From assembly GCF_007859635.1 (NCBI RefSeq), contig NZ_CP042306.1:1178001-1242000 (forward strand): DNA of 64,000 bases. Reading direction: 5' to 3'. This document shows, one piece after another, positions 50,292 to 59,453 of this stretch. Under the pieces are notes generated by a model. It was not told the origin of the DNA. It was given only the letters and a program-made list of their open reading frames with translations, and searched no databases. The stretch is from Sphingomonas panacisoli (lineage in GTDB: Bacteria > Pseudomonadota > Alphaproteobacteria > Sphingomonadales > Sphingomonadaceae). The position numbers and the translations under genes were made by a program. Numbering within the stretch: position 1 is the stretch's first letter; each line of letters starts with the position of its first letter.

Positions 50292-51629
50292 TCATTGCGG
50301 CCGCCCGCCCGATTTCCATCGCGGCGTATAGCCCGCGTCGGCGAGCATGCGGATTGGCCGGACGAGAGAATTGATCGCGGCGGTCATGTAGTCGAGGTCG
50401 AGGCTGTCCACCGTATCCGTCGGCTGGTGGTAAGTCGGTCCGACCCAGCCCGACAGTGTGTGCGCGACTATCCCCTTCAGCGCGAGCGAGTAATTGTCGG
50501 AACGTTCGAAATAATGCTCTTCAGGATAGGGGTCGGGCGCGACCAGCGCACCGTTCGCGCGCAGCATTGCGAACAGGTCGGATCGTTCGGCCCCGGTCAT
50601 CATCAGCGACCCCTTGGGCAGCTTGGCGTCCTGCTGCCCGATCATCTCGAGCTCGATATTGGCGACGATCCGCTCGAGCGGAATGGGCGGATGCAGGCCG
50701 AACCAGGTCGATCCGAGCCCACCGAGTTCCTCGCTGCCGTACGCGACGAACAGCACGCCGCGCTTCGACGGCCCCATCGCCGCGAACGCGCGCGCCAGTT
50801 CGATCACGGCGACGGTTCCGGACGCATCGTCGTTCGCGCCGGGCATCACCTTGCCGTTCCGCACCCCGAGGTGGTCGAGGTGTGCGCTGACCAGGATTAC
50901 GCCGGCCTTGGGATCGGTACCGGGCAGGTAACCGATCGCGTTGGTCGTGACGCCGTCGGTCGTGACGACGGGGATGTCGAGCATCACAGCATCGCCGTCA
51001 CGGACGCGGCCGAGCGCGTCGGCCGAAAGCGCCGCTACCGTGACATCGGGGCGGGAATCGACGCCCTTCAGCGCGACGCGTAGCCGAGGACGCACACCCG
51101 TCTGCTTGCGATAGTCGCGATCTTCCTGCGTTTCTGTCGTCAGCAACAATTTGGCCTTGCCGCGCACGGCGCGATACACGCGGGTGAATTGGTCCGCCGG
51201 ACCGGTGTACACAACGACATCGGCCTGCGGAATCGCGCCGGCGGGATCGCGCAGGATTGCGGCCGTGCCACTGATTTGGCCACCACCGGAGCGCAACACC
51301 GTCACGCCCGGTATTGCGGTGCCGCCGATCGTCAGCGTCGGATCGGCAGCGACGGTGCGTCGGACGATCGGCGCGGTCTGGAGATAGGAATCCATCCCCG
51401 GTGCGGTGCGCAGCCCGGCATCGCGGAACAGCGCCGCGACATAGCCCGCGGCGATCGCTTCATCGGGTGTCGCGCTGCCGCGTCCGCGTAGCGCAGGGCC
51501 GGCGAGCAATTCGAGTTCGGTGCGGACCGAGGCGGCGCTGATCACGGGCGCGTCGCGGTCGCGCGATGTGGCGGGAGTGAGCGGGACCAACGTCAGCGCG
51601 ATCGCTGCGATCGTCGCGATTCTTCTCAT
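50292..51629 (-). CDS. Secreted M28 family zinc aminopeptidase
   Basis: The 445-residue protein has a signal peptide (MRRIATIAAIALTLVPLTPAT), a PA-like insert and the M28 catalytic residues: first His in SAHLDHLG, Asp in GANDDASG, the Glu-Glu pair in GSEELGGLGS, Asp in FERSDNYSLA and last His in YHQPTDT. These bind two zincs and remove N-terminal amino acids outside the cytoplasm. It starts 28 nt after engB and is at the end of the rpmH-yidC-engB run. Confidence 0.92.
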   Translation of the reverse strand: MRRIATIAAIALTLVPLTPATSRDRDAPVISAASVRTELELLAGPALRGRGSATPDEAIAAGYVAALFRDAGLRTAPGMDSYLQTAPIVRRTVAADPTLTIGGTAIPGVTVLRSGGGQISGTAAILRDPAGAIPQADVVVYTGPADQFTRVYRAVRGKAKLLLTTETQEDRDYRKQTGVRPRLRVALKGVDSRPDVTVAALSADALGRVRDGDAVMLDIPVVTTDGVTTNAIGYLPGTDPKAGVILVSAHLDHLGVRNGKVMPGANDDASGTVAVIELARAFAAMGPSKRGVLFVAYGSEELGGLGSTWFGLHPPIPLERIVANIELEMIGQQDAKLPKGSLMMTGAERSDLFAMLRANGALVAPDPYPEEHYFERSDNYSLALKGIVAHTLSGWVGPTYHQPTDTVDSLDLDYMTAAINSLVRPIRMLADAGYTPRWKSGGRPQ

Positions 51630-51657
51630 CGATCCATCCCCCTCAATGTGCGTTCGT

Positions 51658-52296
51658 TTAGCCGATCGCCTCGATTACGGCGGCGCGCAGCTCGGCGATA
51701 CCGAGCCCGGTTTCGCTCGACGTGGCAATGATGTCGGGATGCGCGGCGGGGCGCTTGCGCGCTTCCTCTGCGGTCGCGGCGACGACCTTGTCGAGTTCGG
51801 TCGGCTTGATCTTGTCGGCCTTGGTCAGGACCAGGCGATAGCTGACCGCCGCCTTGTCGAGCATTTCCATGATCTCGCGATCGACGTCCTTCAGCCCGTG
51901 CCGTGCATCGATCAGCACCAGCGTTCGCTTGAGCACATCGCGCCCGCGCAGGAAGTCGTTGACCAGGAACCGCCACTTTTTGACGACGTCCTTGGGGGCC
52001 TTGGCGAAGCCATAACCCGGCATATCGACCAGCCGAAACGCCAACGGCTCGCCGACGTCGAAGAAGTTGAGTTCCTGCGTCCGCCCCGGCGTGTTCGAGG
52101 TGCGCGCCAGGCTGTTGCGATTGGTCAGCGCGTTAAGCAGCGACGACTTGCCGACGTTCGACCGGCCGGCGAACGCCACCTCCGGCACATCGGCGCCGGG
52201 CAGATGTTGCAGTGCCGGCGCGGATTTAAGGAACGCGATCGGCCCGGCGAACGTCTTGCGCGCCGCCTCGATCGCGTCCTCGTCGAAAATGCTCAC
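51658..52296 (-). CDS. engB: Ribosome biogenesis GTP-binding protein EngB/YihA
   Basis: EngB is an essential small GTPase for 50S assembly. The 212-residue protein has G1 [16 protein letters not shown] (about residues 43-56), G2 near [11 protein letters not shown]3 [11 protein letters not shown]4 VLTKADKIK and G5 IATSSETG. The start is GTG 52296, 1 nt after the yidC stop, so the two are coupled. Confidence 0.96.
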   Translation of the reverse strand: MSIFDEDAIEAARKTFAGPIAFLKSAPALQHLPGADVPEVAFAGRSNVGKSSLLNALTNRNSLARTSNTPGRTQELNFFDVGEPLAFRLVDMPGYGFAKAPKDVVKKWRFLVNDFLRGRDVLKRTLVLIDARHGLKDVDREIMEMLDKAAVSYRLVLTKADKIKPTELDKVVAATAEEARKRPAAHPDIIATSSETGLGIAELRAAVIEAIG

Positions 52297-52297
52297 T

Positions 52298-54001
52298 CTA
52301 CTTAACCACCGGCTGTTTGAGCGCCGGATGCCGCGCGTAGAGCACCTTCTGCTGCAACACGGTCAGCAGGTTGCTGGTGATCCAGTACACCTGCAGGCCG
52401 ACCGCGAACGGCGCCATCACGAACATCAGCACCCACGGCATCAGCGCAAAGACTTGCTTCTGCGCCTCGTCCATCGGGGCCGGGTTCATGCGGAACTGCA
52501 GCCACATCGAAATGCCGAGCAGGATCGGTACCACGCCGATCGCGATGAAATGCGGCGGCACGAAATCGAGGATGCCGAACAGGTTGATCGGAGTCAGCGG
52601 GTCGGGCGCCGACAGATCCTTGATCCAGGCGACGAACGGCTGGTGCCGCATTTCGATCGTCAGCATCAGCACCTTGTACAGCGAATACATGATCGGAATC
52701 TGGATCAGGGTGGGGAGGCAGCCCGCGAGCGGATTGACCTTCTCCTCCTTGTACAGCTTCATGATCTCCTGCTGCTGGCGCTGCTTGTCGTCCTTGTAGC
52801 GTTCCTGCAGCGCCTTCATCTTCGGCTGGATCGCGCGCATCGACGCCATCGAGGCGAACTGGCGCTGTGCGATCGGGAAGATCAGGCCGCGGATCGTGAC
52901 GGTCAGCAGCATGATCGCGACGCCGAAATTGCCGATCATGCGGAACAGCCAGTGGAGATAGTAGAAGATCGGCTTTTCGATGACTTCGAACCAGCCCCAG
53001 TCGAGTGCCTTGCCGAACAACGCAATGCCGGCGTTGTCCTGATAGCCGTCGAGGATGCGCACTTCCTTCGACCCTGCGAAGAAGCGGCTGGTCTGGGTCA
53101 GCGCCTTGCCCGGCGCGAGCGACGTCTTGGCGCGCGCATAGTCGGCGGCATAGCCGTTGCCCGTCGGCGCGGTGAATTCCCCGGCGAAGGTCGATGCCTG
53201 GTCGGGGACGAGCGCGGTCAGCCAGTATTTGTCGGTGAAGCCGAGCCAGCCGCCGGTCGTCGTGAACGGCTTGGATTCCGCGACCTTGTTATAGTTGAGG
53301 TCGTAATCGGCCTTGCTGTCATGCACCGACATCGGGCCGATCTGGATCGTCCAGCTGTCGACGTCCTTCGACGGCGTTGCGCGGCTGACGATCCCGGCGG
53401 GCGCGACATCGACCGCAGTGCCGGCGGCGTTCAACACCGTTTGGCGGATCGTGAACATATATTGATCGTCAACGCTCAGCTCGATCGCGAAGCGCTGCCC
53501 CTGCGCGTTGGCCGCCGTCAGCGTCACCGGCTTGCCCGGCGCGAGCAGCGTGCCGTTCGCCGTCCACACCGTGTCGGCGCTGGGCGGCTTCAGGCCGTTA
53601 TCCTGCCATCCGAACTGGGCGTAATAGGCGTCAGTCGTTCCTGCAGGCGACAGCAAGCGGATCGGCGGCGAATCCTTGGCGATCGTTTCCTTGTACTGGG
53701 TCAGCACCAGGTCATCGATCCGCGCGCCCTTCAGGTTGATCGATCCCTTCAACGTCGGCGTGTCGATCGCGACGCGCTGACCGGCGCTCTCGCCCAGCAC
53801 AGCCTTCAGGTCGCGGACCCTGGCTGGCGTCGTGGGGGAGGGGGCGGTGGTGTTCGGCACTACCTTGGTCTTGCCGCCCTCGATCTTGGTCACCGGCGGG
53901 TTGGCAGGCGGGAACAGCTTGTTGGCGATCACCGGCCAACCGAACAGGATCAGCGCCGCGATGATCGCGAAGGTGATGAAATTGCGATTGTCGTTCTTCA
54001 C
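52298..54001 (-). CDS. yidC: Membrane protein insertase YidC
   Basis: YidC inserts and folds inner-membrane proteins, alone or with Sec. The 567-residue protein starts with a membrane helix ([18 protein letters not shown]), has a large periplasmic domain of about 330 residues and then the five-helix core: [52 protein letters not shown] with the basic cytoplasmic hairpin and hydrophilic-groove Arg, then [23 protein letters not shown]. It is headed by yidD and rnpA, the standard order. Confidence 0.97.
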   Translation of the reverse strand: MKNDNRNFITFAIIAALILFGWPVIANKLFPPANPPVTKIEGGKTKVVPNTTAPSPTTPARVRDLKAVLGESAGQRVAIDTPTLKGSINLKGARIDDLVLTQYKETIAKDSPPIRLLSPAGTTDAYYAQFGWQDNGLKPPSADTVWTANGTLLAPGKPVTLTAANAQGQRFAIELSVDDQYMFTIRQTVLNAAGTAVDVAPAGIVSRATPSKDVDSWTIQIGPMSVHDSKADYDLNYNKVAESKPFTTTGGWLGFTDKYWLTALVPDQASTFAGEFTAPTGNGYAADYARAKTSLAPGKALTQTSRFFAGSKEVRILDGYQDNAGIALFGKALDWGWFEVIEKPIFYYLHWLFRMIGNFGVAIMLLTVTIRGLIFPIAQRQFASMASMRAIQPKMKALQERYKDDKQRQQQEIMKLYKEEKVNPLAGCLPTLIQIPIMYSLYKVLMLTIEMRHQPFVAWIKDLSAPDPLTPINLFGILDFVPPHFIAIGVVPILLGISMWLQFRMNPAPMDEAQKQVFALMPWVLMFVMAPFAVGLQVYWITSNLLTVLQQKVLYARHPALKQPVVK

Positions 54002-54024
54002 GCGTGGGCGACCTTATCGATAAA

Positions 54025-54249
54025 TCAGGGAACGGGATCGGGGCCGTGTCCGCCCCAGGGTTGGCACCGTGCGATCCGCTTGATCGCCAGCCACCCGCCC
54101 TTGAGCGGGCCATAGCGGCGAAGCGCGGTGATTGCATAGGCCGAACATGACGGCTGATAGCGGCACGTCGGCGGCAGGATCGCGGAGGGGCCGATCTGCC
54201 ACAATCGGACGATGCCGACGAGCAGCCAGGTGAAGAATCGGCCGATCAC
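54025..54249 (-). CDS. yidD: Membrane protein insertion efficiency factor YidD
   Basis: The 74-residue protein has the DUF37/YidD core: [57 protein letters not shown], with the conserved cysteines. It is thought to help YidC-dependent insertion. The start is GTG 54249, overlapping the rnpA stop (GTGA). Confidence 0.94.
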   Translation of the reverse strand: MIGRFFTWLLVGIVRLWQIGPSAILPPTCRYQPSCSAYAITALRRYGPLKGGWLAIKRIARCQPWGGHGPDPVP

Positions 54250-54569
54250 CGGACGACTTTCGCCAATGCCTTGGTGAGGTCGGCCCTCAACTGCGCGAAA
54301 TCGCGGGTAAGACCGTCCGACCGGCCGATCAGGACGTGGTCGGCGCCGGCGACACCGCTCTGGGGCAAAATCTCACGCGCAAGCGCGCGAAAACGCCGCT
54401 TGATGCGATTGCGCACCATGGCGTTGCCGATCTTCTTGGTCACCGTATAGCCGATCCGCATCGCGGGATCGCCGTCGCCGCGCGCCTTCACCAGCAGGAC
54501 GAAACCCGGCATCGGTGCGCGCTTACCCGAATTCGCCGCGAGAAAATCGCGGCGTTTTGTGAGGGTAAT
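54246..54569 (-). CDS. rnpA: RNase P protein component, unusual start
   Basis: RnpA is the protein subunit of RNase P, which matures tRNA 5' ends. The 107-residue core has [44 protein letters not shown] (the RNR motif) and [20 protein letters not shown]. No ATG, GTG or TTG exists in frame between the rpmH stop and this core; the only nearby option is ATT 54569, overlapping the rpmH stop. The frame is, however, open upstream right across rpmH to ATG 54710, 7 nt before the rpmH start, which would give 154 residues. Both options are unusual; an indel is a third. Confidence 0.88.
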   Translation of the reverse strand: MTLTKRRDFLAANSGKRAPMPGFVLLVKARGDGDPAMRIGYTVTKKIGNAMVRNRIKRRFRALAREILPQSGVAGADHVLIGRSDGLTRDFAQLRADLTKALAKVVR

Positions 54570-54703
54570 TAGGCCGACAGCTTCTTGCGGCCGCGGTTGC
54601 GGCGGGCACGGATCACGTTGCGACCGCCCACGGTCGCCATCCGCGCGCGGAAGCCGTGCCGGCGCGCCCGCACCAGGTTGCTCGGCTGAAAAGTCCGCTT
54701 CAT
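54569..54703 (-). CDS. rpmH: 50S ribosomal protein L34
   Basis: The 44-residue basic protein [20 protein letters not shown]...NRGRKKLSA is unmistakable L34. ATG 54703 has GGGAATGAG upstream. It lies just ahead of rnpA as in nearly all bacteria. A second reading frame (the extended rnpA frame) is open across its whole length. Confidence 0.98.
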   Translation of the reverse strand: MKRTFQPSNLVRARRHGFRARMATVGGRNVIRARRNRGRKKLSA

Positions 54704-54941
54704 CGCTCATTCCCTGATCGTCAGAATAGAAAAGGGCCGCCACGCAGGCGGCCTTGCTGGGGGCGCGCTTAAGCGAGGTCGCGCGATAAGTCAACGCGAA
54801 GAGGCTGGCTTGCTCCATCGGCGGCGCATGTGGGGGCGGTGTGTCAGTCGTGCAAGACGCTAGTCCCATTCTGCCACGCGATGCTGATCCCTGTTCCAAA
54901 CTCCGCTCAAGATGATACGAGACGTATCAAGCGGGGGTGCA

Positions 54942-56451
54942 ATGACGACTTTGGTATCGACGGTCGCGTATCTGGGACTGGAAGCGCGCGGGGTCGAAGT
55001 CCAGTGCAGCCTGATCGCGGGGCTACCCAACTTCACCGTCGTCGGACTGGCGGACAAGGCGGTCGCGGAAAGCCGCGAGCGGGTGAGGGGCGCGATCGCC
55101 GCAATGGGCCTGTCGCTCCCACCGAAGCGGATCGTCGTCAATCTGTCACCCGCCGATCTGCCCAAGGAAGGCACGCATTTCGACCTACCGATCGCGCTGG
55201 CGCTGCTGGGCGCGATGGGCGTGGTCGATGCCGAGACGCTGAGCGAGTTCGTCGTGGTGGGGGAGTTGGGTCTCGACGGCCGGATCGCGTCGTCGCCAGG
55301 CGTTTTGCTCGCAGCACTCCATGCGTCGGAGGAGGGGAAGGGGCTGGTTTGCCCCGCGGCGCAGGGGGGCGGAGGCGGCCTGGGCGGGATCGATTCAAGT
55401 GGTTGCCGCCGGAGACCTGCTGTCGTTGCTCAACCATCTGAAGGGCAACCAGTTGCTTGGCGCGCCATCGCCGGGCGTCGCCGATGAACCGGGGCTAGGC
55501 CCCGACCTCAAGCAAGTCAAAGGGCAGGAAACGGCCAAGCGCGCGCTGGAGATCGCGGCGGCCGGCGCCCACAATTTGCTGATGGTCGGGCCGCCGGGCG
55601 CGGGCAAATCGCTGATGGCGTCGTGCCTGCCCGGCATCCTGCCGCCGCTCGATGCTGCCGAGGCGTTGGAGGCGTCGATGGTGCAGTCGGTCGCCGGTAC
55701 CTTGGAAGGTGGGCGCATCACGCGGACTCGGCCGTATCGCGCGCCGCATCATTCGGCGTCGATGGCAGCCCTGGTCGGCGGTGGATTGCGGGTACGGCCC
55801 GGCGAAGTCAGCCTCGCGCATCTTGGCGTGCTGTTCCTCGACGAACTCCCCGAATTCCAGCGCGCCGTCCTCGATTCGCTGCGCCAGCCGCTCGAGACCG
55901 GCACCGTCAGCGTCGCCCGCGCCAACGCGCACGTTACGTTCCCGGCGCGGGTACAATTGGTCGCGGCGATGAACCCGTGCCGTTGCGGGCATCTCGGCGA
56001 TGCGAGCCTGGCGTGTGCGCGAGCGCCCAAATGCGCGGCGGACTATCAGGCCAAGGTCTCCGGACCGCTGCTCGACCGCATCGATCTCCACGTCGAGGTG
56101 CAAGCGGTGAGCGCCGCCGACCTCGTCCTGCCCCCACCGACCGAAGGGTCGGCCGAGGTCGCCGCGCGCGTCGCCGCGGCGCGGGCGATCCAGACGGCGC
56201 GCTACGCAGATCACGCAGCACGAACCAATACCGAAATCGACGGCGATCTGCTCGAAGCGGTCGCGACACCCGACGATGCCGGACGCACGTTGCTGGCACA
56301 GGCATCGGAGGCGATGCGGCTGTCGGCGCGGGGCTACACCCGCATCCTGCGCGTCGCCCGGACGATCGCCGATCTGGCCGGATCGGACGATGTCGGTCGA
56401 GTCCATGTCGCCGAGGCGCTGAGCTATCGCCGCCGCGCCCCGACCAACTGA
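54942..56451 (+). pseudogene. comM: ComM/YifB-type Mg-chelatase-like AAA+ ATPase, split by a frameshift in a G6 run
   Basis: ComM is the branch-migration helicase used in natural transformation. The N-domain is in frame 0 from ATG 54942 (TTLVSTVAYLGLEARGVEVQ, GLADKAVAESRERVRGAI, LSPADLPKEGTHFDLPIAL). After CAGGGGGGCGG (G6 at 55364-55369) the frame must shift by one to read EAAWAGSIQVVAAGDLLSLLNHLKG. The AAA+ domain then has Walker A GPPGAGKSLMA, Walker B LFLDELPEF and sensor MNPCRCGHLGD, ending in the Mg-chelatase C-terminal domain (SARGYTRILRVARTIADL). Deleting one G gives about 502 residues, the normal length. I expect a homopolymer error. Confidence 0.88.
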
Positions 56452-56672
56452 GACACTCGACCGTCCGCCCGGAGTTGTAATCCCGCCGCGAAGGAATAGG
56501 CTGCCGGCGCGACTCGGGGGAAGCAGGCAGCATGGACCTGACGACAACGCTGCAAATGGGGGACGCACCCAGGGTTGAATCATGACGGCCGATCGGATCG
56601 TGCATCGCGACCGTGGCTTGCTGGTAGTCGGAGAGGAGTGCCGGCACCGAGATCAAAACGGGGAGAAATAGA

Positions 56673-57188
56673 ATGGATTGGATGCTGTTGCCGCTGAAGC
56701 GGTATGCCGAATTCAGTGGTCGCTCGCGCCGCATGGAATTCTGGATGTGGGTGCTGTTCACGGTCATCGTCGGCTTCGTGCTTGGGCTGATCGACGGCAT
56801 GCTGGGCCTCAAGACCAGTTCGACGAGCGTGACGCCCGGCGGCATGGCGGCGATGTCGAGCGTCGGCGTGCTCGGCGGGATCTGGTCGCTCGGCACGCTG
56901 GTGCCGTCGATCGCGGTCGGCGTCCGGCGGCTGCACGACACCGATCGTAGCGGCTGGTGGATCCTGCTGCCGGCCGGCCCCTATCTCGTCGGGCTCGTCA
57001 TGCTGGTGATGGGCATGCTGTCGGGTTCGCTGGCGATGGCCGGCCTGGCCGGCGTGCTGATGCTGATCGGCATGATCTGCGCCATCGTGCTGCTGGTCTT
57101 CTATTGCCTGCCGGGCACGGTCGGTCCGAACAAATATGGTGCCGATCCGATGGGCGGCGCCGCCAATCTGAGCGATACTTTCGCCTGA
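56673..57188 (+). CDS. DUF805 family membrane protein
   Basis: The 171-residue protein has the DUF805 start (PLKRYAEFSGRSRRMEFWMWVLF), four membrane segments, the RRLHDTDRSGWWIL motif between helices and the C-terminal FYCLPGTVGPNKYGADP. The function is unknown. ATG 56673 follows GGGAGA. The 56452-56672 gap shows no gene I can support. Confidence 0.93.
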   Translation: MDWMLLPLKRYAEFSGRSRRMEFWMWVLFTVIVGFVLGLIDGMLGLKTSSTSVTPGGMAAMSSVGVLGGIWSLGTLVPSIAVGVRRLHDTDRSGWWILLPAGPYLVGLVMLVMGMLSGSLAMAGLAGVLMLIGMICAIVLLVFYCLPGTVGPNKYGADPMGGAANLSDTFA

Positions 57189-57245
57189 TCACCGATGCGG
57201 CTTGCCCGGACGAAATCGCTCGTCTAGGCAAGCCGCCGTTCGGCT

Positions 57246-57330
57246 GCGGGCGTGGTGGAACTGGTAGACGCGCCGGACTCAAAATCCGGTTCCGCAAGGA
57301 GTGTGGGTTCGATTCCCACCGCCCGCACCA
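57246..57330 (+). tRNA. tRNA-Leu (anticodon CAA)
   Basis: The 85-nt class II tRNA has acceptor GCGGGCG/CGCCCGC, anticodon arm CCGGA-CTCAAAA-TCCGG with anticodon CAA, a long variable arm (TTCCGCAAGGAGT), T-arm GTGGG-TTCGATT-CCCAC and encoded CCA. Confidence 0.97.
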
Positions 57331-57403
57331 GCGACAAAGACTCGCGAATGTCTGGGGGACATTTGCGGCTTTGACGCTCCCGATCGGGGCGGCGGGTCGA
57401 ACC

Positions 57404-59446
57404 CTAGCGACCAGCCTTGAACCTGATCGCCTGTCCGCCACCCGGCGCGAGCGCGATCTTCAGCACATCGCCCTTCTTCACCTTGCGCGTCTCGATCACG
57501 ATCGAATGGCGTTTGTCGGTGCGATAATCGGCATCGTCGCCGTCGCGATAGATTTGCGCAGTGTAGGCCTCGCCGGATGACAGGAAGTCGAGGCTGACGT
57601 CGAACGAACGCGCGGTGTCGTCGCCGACCGATCCCAAGAACCAGTCGTTCGACCCCTTCGCCTTACGCGCGATCGTGACGTATTCTCCGATCTCGCCGTT
57701 GAGGACGCGCGTATCGTCCCAGTCGACCGCAACATCCTTGATGAACTGGAACGCGGCCGGATATTTCGCATAGTTCTCCGGCAGGTCGGCGGCCATCTGG
57801 ATCGGCGAGTAGATCACGACGTAGAGGGCGAGTTGCTTGGCGATCGTCGAGAGGATGTCGGTGTCGCCGCGCCCCTTCAGGCTCAGCACGCCGGGGGTGA
57901 AGTCGAACGGCCCCCCGAGCATCCGCGTAAAGACCAGTTCGCTTTCCCAATTGGGCGGGTTCTTGGGCACGCCCCAGGCATTGTATTCCATGCCGCGCTG
58001 ACCCTCGCGGCTGACCCAATTGGGATAGGTACGGCGCAGGCCCGTATCCTTGATCGGCTCATGCGCGTCGATCGCGATGCGGCGCTTGGCGGCTTCGGTG
58101 ACCACCGGCAGATGGTGGCGCGCCATTACCTGACCCTCATGCCATTCGAACCGGATGCTGCCGTCGGGCGCGCGCCATTGAACGCCGCCCGCATCGGCGA
58201 CGTAACCGGTCTTCACGGCGGTGATGCCGAGCTTCTGGTAGAGATCGAACGCCCCGCGCATCTCGTCTTCATAATGTGCGATGTTGGCCGACGTCTCGTT
58301 ATGGCCGATGATCACGACGCCCTTCGACCTGGCGTAAGCGGTCAGTTTCTCGATGTCGTAGTCGGGATAGGGCTTAGTGAAGCTGAAGGTTCGGCCATCG
58401 GCGAACCAGTCGCCGTCCCAGCCGACGTTCCACCCTTCGACCAGCACGCCCTTGAACCCGTTGGCCGCGGCGAAATCGATCATTTTCATGACATTTGCGG
58501 TGGTCGCGCCGTGCTTCGGCCCCGATGCCCAGCTTTGCTGGTCGAGGTGCATGCCCCACCAGATGCCGACATATTTCATCGGCTTGACCCAGGATACGTC
58601 GCCCAGCTTGTTCGGTTCGTTGAGGTTGAGGATCAGCGAATTGGCCATGTAGAGCCCGGGCGCGTCGGGAGAGATCAACAGCACGCGCCACGGCGTCGGA
58701 AACGGCGCGGCGCGGCTGACCTTGGGGCCGCTCGACGACGGTGTCAGGACCGCCTTCAGCAGCCCGCCCTGCACCTTGGCGACATTCATCCCCGAATAAT
58801 CGACCAACGCCGCTTCGTGGATCGCGACGTAAAGCCCACTTGCGGTCTTAAGCGTCAGCGGCGTCTGCGCGGTGCCGATCTCGGCGATCGGGGTCTTGTT
58901 GTAGAGCTGTTCCTCGCGGTTCGATTCGAACGCGGGACACCACCATGCCGTGGCAGGCTCGGCGATCGAGAACTGCGTCAGTTCCTCGGCGATGTTTGCG
59001 GTCTTGAGGTTGGGTTGGTCGGGAAATTCGTAGCGAAAGCCGACGCCGTTGTCGTACACGCGGAACACGACGTCGATGATGCGGTGCAGCCGGTTCACCT
59101 CGCGAAGGCGGACCCGCATCTCATTGTAATGATTGCGGATCGTCCGCCATTCGCCCCAAGGCTGTGTCCAGCTTTCATCGAAACTGGAGCGCGTGACGTT
59201 GGTGATTTCGAGGTCGCGGGCGAATTGCGGGCCGTCGGTGAACTGGAAGCCGAGCAGCGACGGCGCGATGACCGGCTTGCCGTTCCGCGACACCGTGTAG
59301 TTGGCGCGCGCCTCCGGCCCGATCGCGACGGATACGCTCAGTGCCTTGTCCGGCGATTCGACCGTTGCGCTTGGCGATTGCGCCAGCGCGGGCAGGGCCA
59401 ACAACAGCGAGAACAACGCGGCCAGCAATGTCACCAACCGCATCAT
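57404..59446 (-). CDS. GH97 family alpha-glucosidase, SusB-like, secreted
   Basis: The 680-residue protein has a signal peptide (MMRLVTLLAALFSLLLALPALAQ), an N-terminal beta-sandwich (ESPDKALSVSVAIGPEARANYTVSRNG) and a TIM barrel with KYVGIWWGMHLDQQSW, GFKGVLVEGWNVGWDGDW and the catalytic glutamates: Glu463 in AIDAHEPIKDTG and Glu487 in GMEYNAWG, at positions of the inverting (SusB) type. It ends with a beta domain. It hydrolyses alpha-glucosides from starch in the periplasm. It is the last gene of a minus-strand maltodextrin run, 7 nt after the GH13 stop. Confidence 0.94.
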   Translation of the reverse strand: MMRLVTLLAALFSLLLALPALAQSPSATVESPDKALSVSVAIGPEARANYTVSRNGKPVIAPSLLGFQFTDGPQFARDLEITNVTRSSFDESWTQPWGEWRTIRNHYNEMRVRLREVNRLHRIIDVVFRVYDNGVGFRYEFPDQPNLKTANIAEELTQFSIAEPATAWWCPAFESNREEQLYNKTPIAEIGTAQTPLTLKTASGLYVAIHEAALVDYSGMNVAKVQGGLLKAVLTPSSSGPKVSRAAPFPTPWRVLLISPDAPGLYMANSLILNLNEPNKLGDVSWVKPMKYVGIWWGMHLDQQSWASGPKHGATTANVMKMIDFAAANGFKGVLVEGWNVGWDGDWFADGRTFSFTKPYPDYDIEKLTAYARSKGVVIIGHNETSANIAHYEDEMRGAFDLYQKLGITAVKTGYVADAGGVQWRAPDGSIRFEWHEGQVMARHHLPVVTEAAKRRIAIDAHEPIKDTGLRRTYPNWVSREGQRGMEYNAWGVPKNPPNWESELVFTRMLGGPFDFTPGVLSLKGRGDTDILSTIAKQLALYVVIYSPIQMAADLPENYAKYPAAFQFIKDVAVDWDDTRVLNGEIGEYVTIARKAKGSNDWFLGSVGDDTARSFDVSLDFLSSGEAYTAQIYRDGDDADYRTDKRHSIVIETRKVKKGDVLKIALAPGGGQAIRFKAGR

Positions 59447-59453
59447 CGTCTCC

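Noticed and set aside
52067..54115. 682-residue open frame on the plus strand
   Set aside because: It is antisense to yidC and parts of engB and yidD; Arg/His/Asp-rich shadow composition.
56581..56670. 29-codon ORF ahead of the DUF805 gene
   Set aside because: No ribosome site and no recognisable composition; it probably opens by chance.
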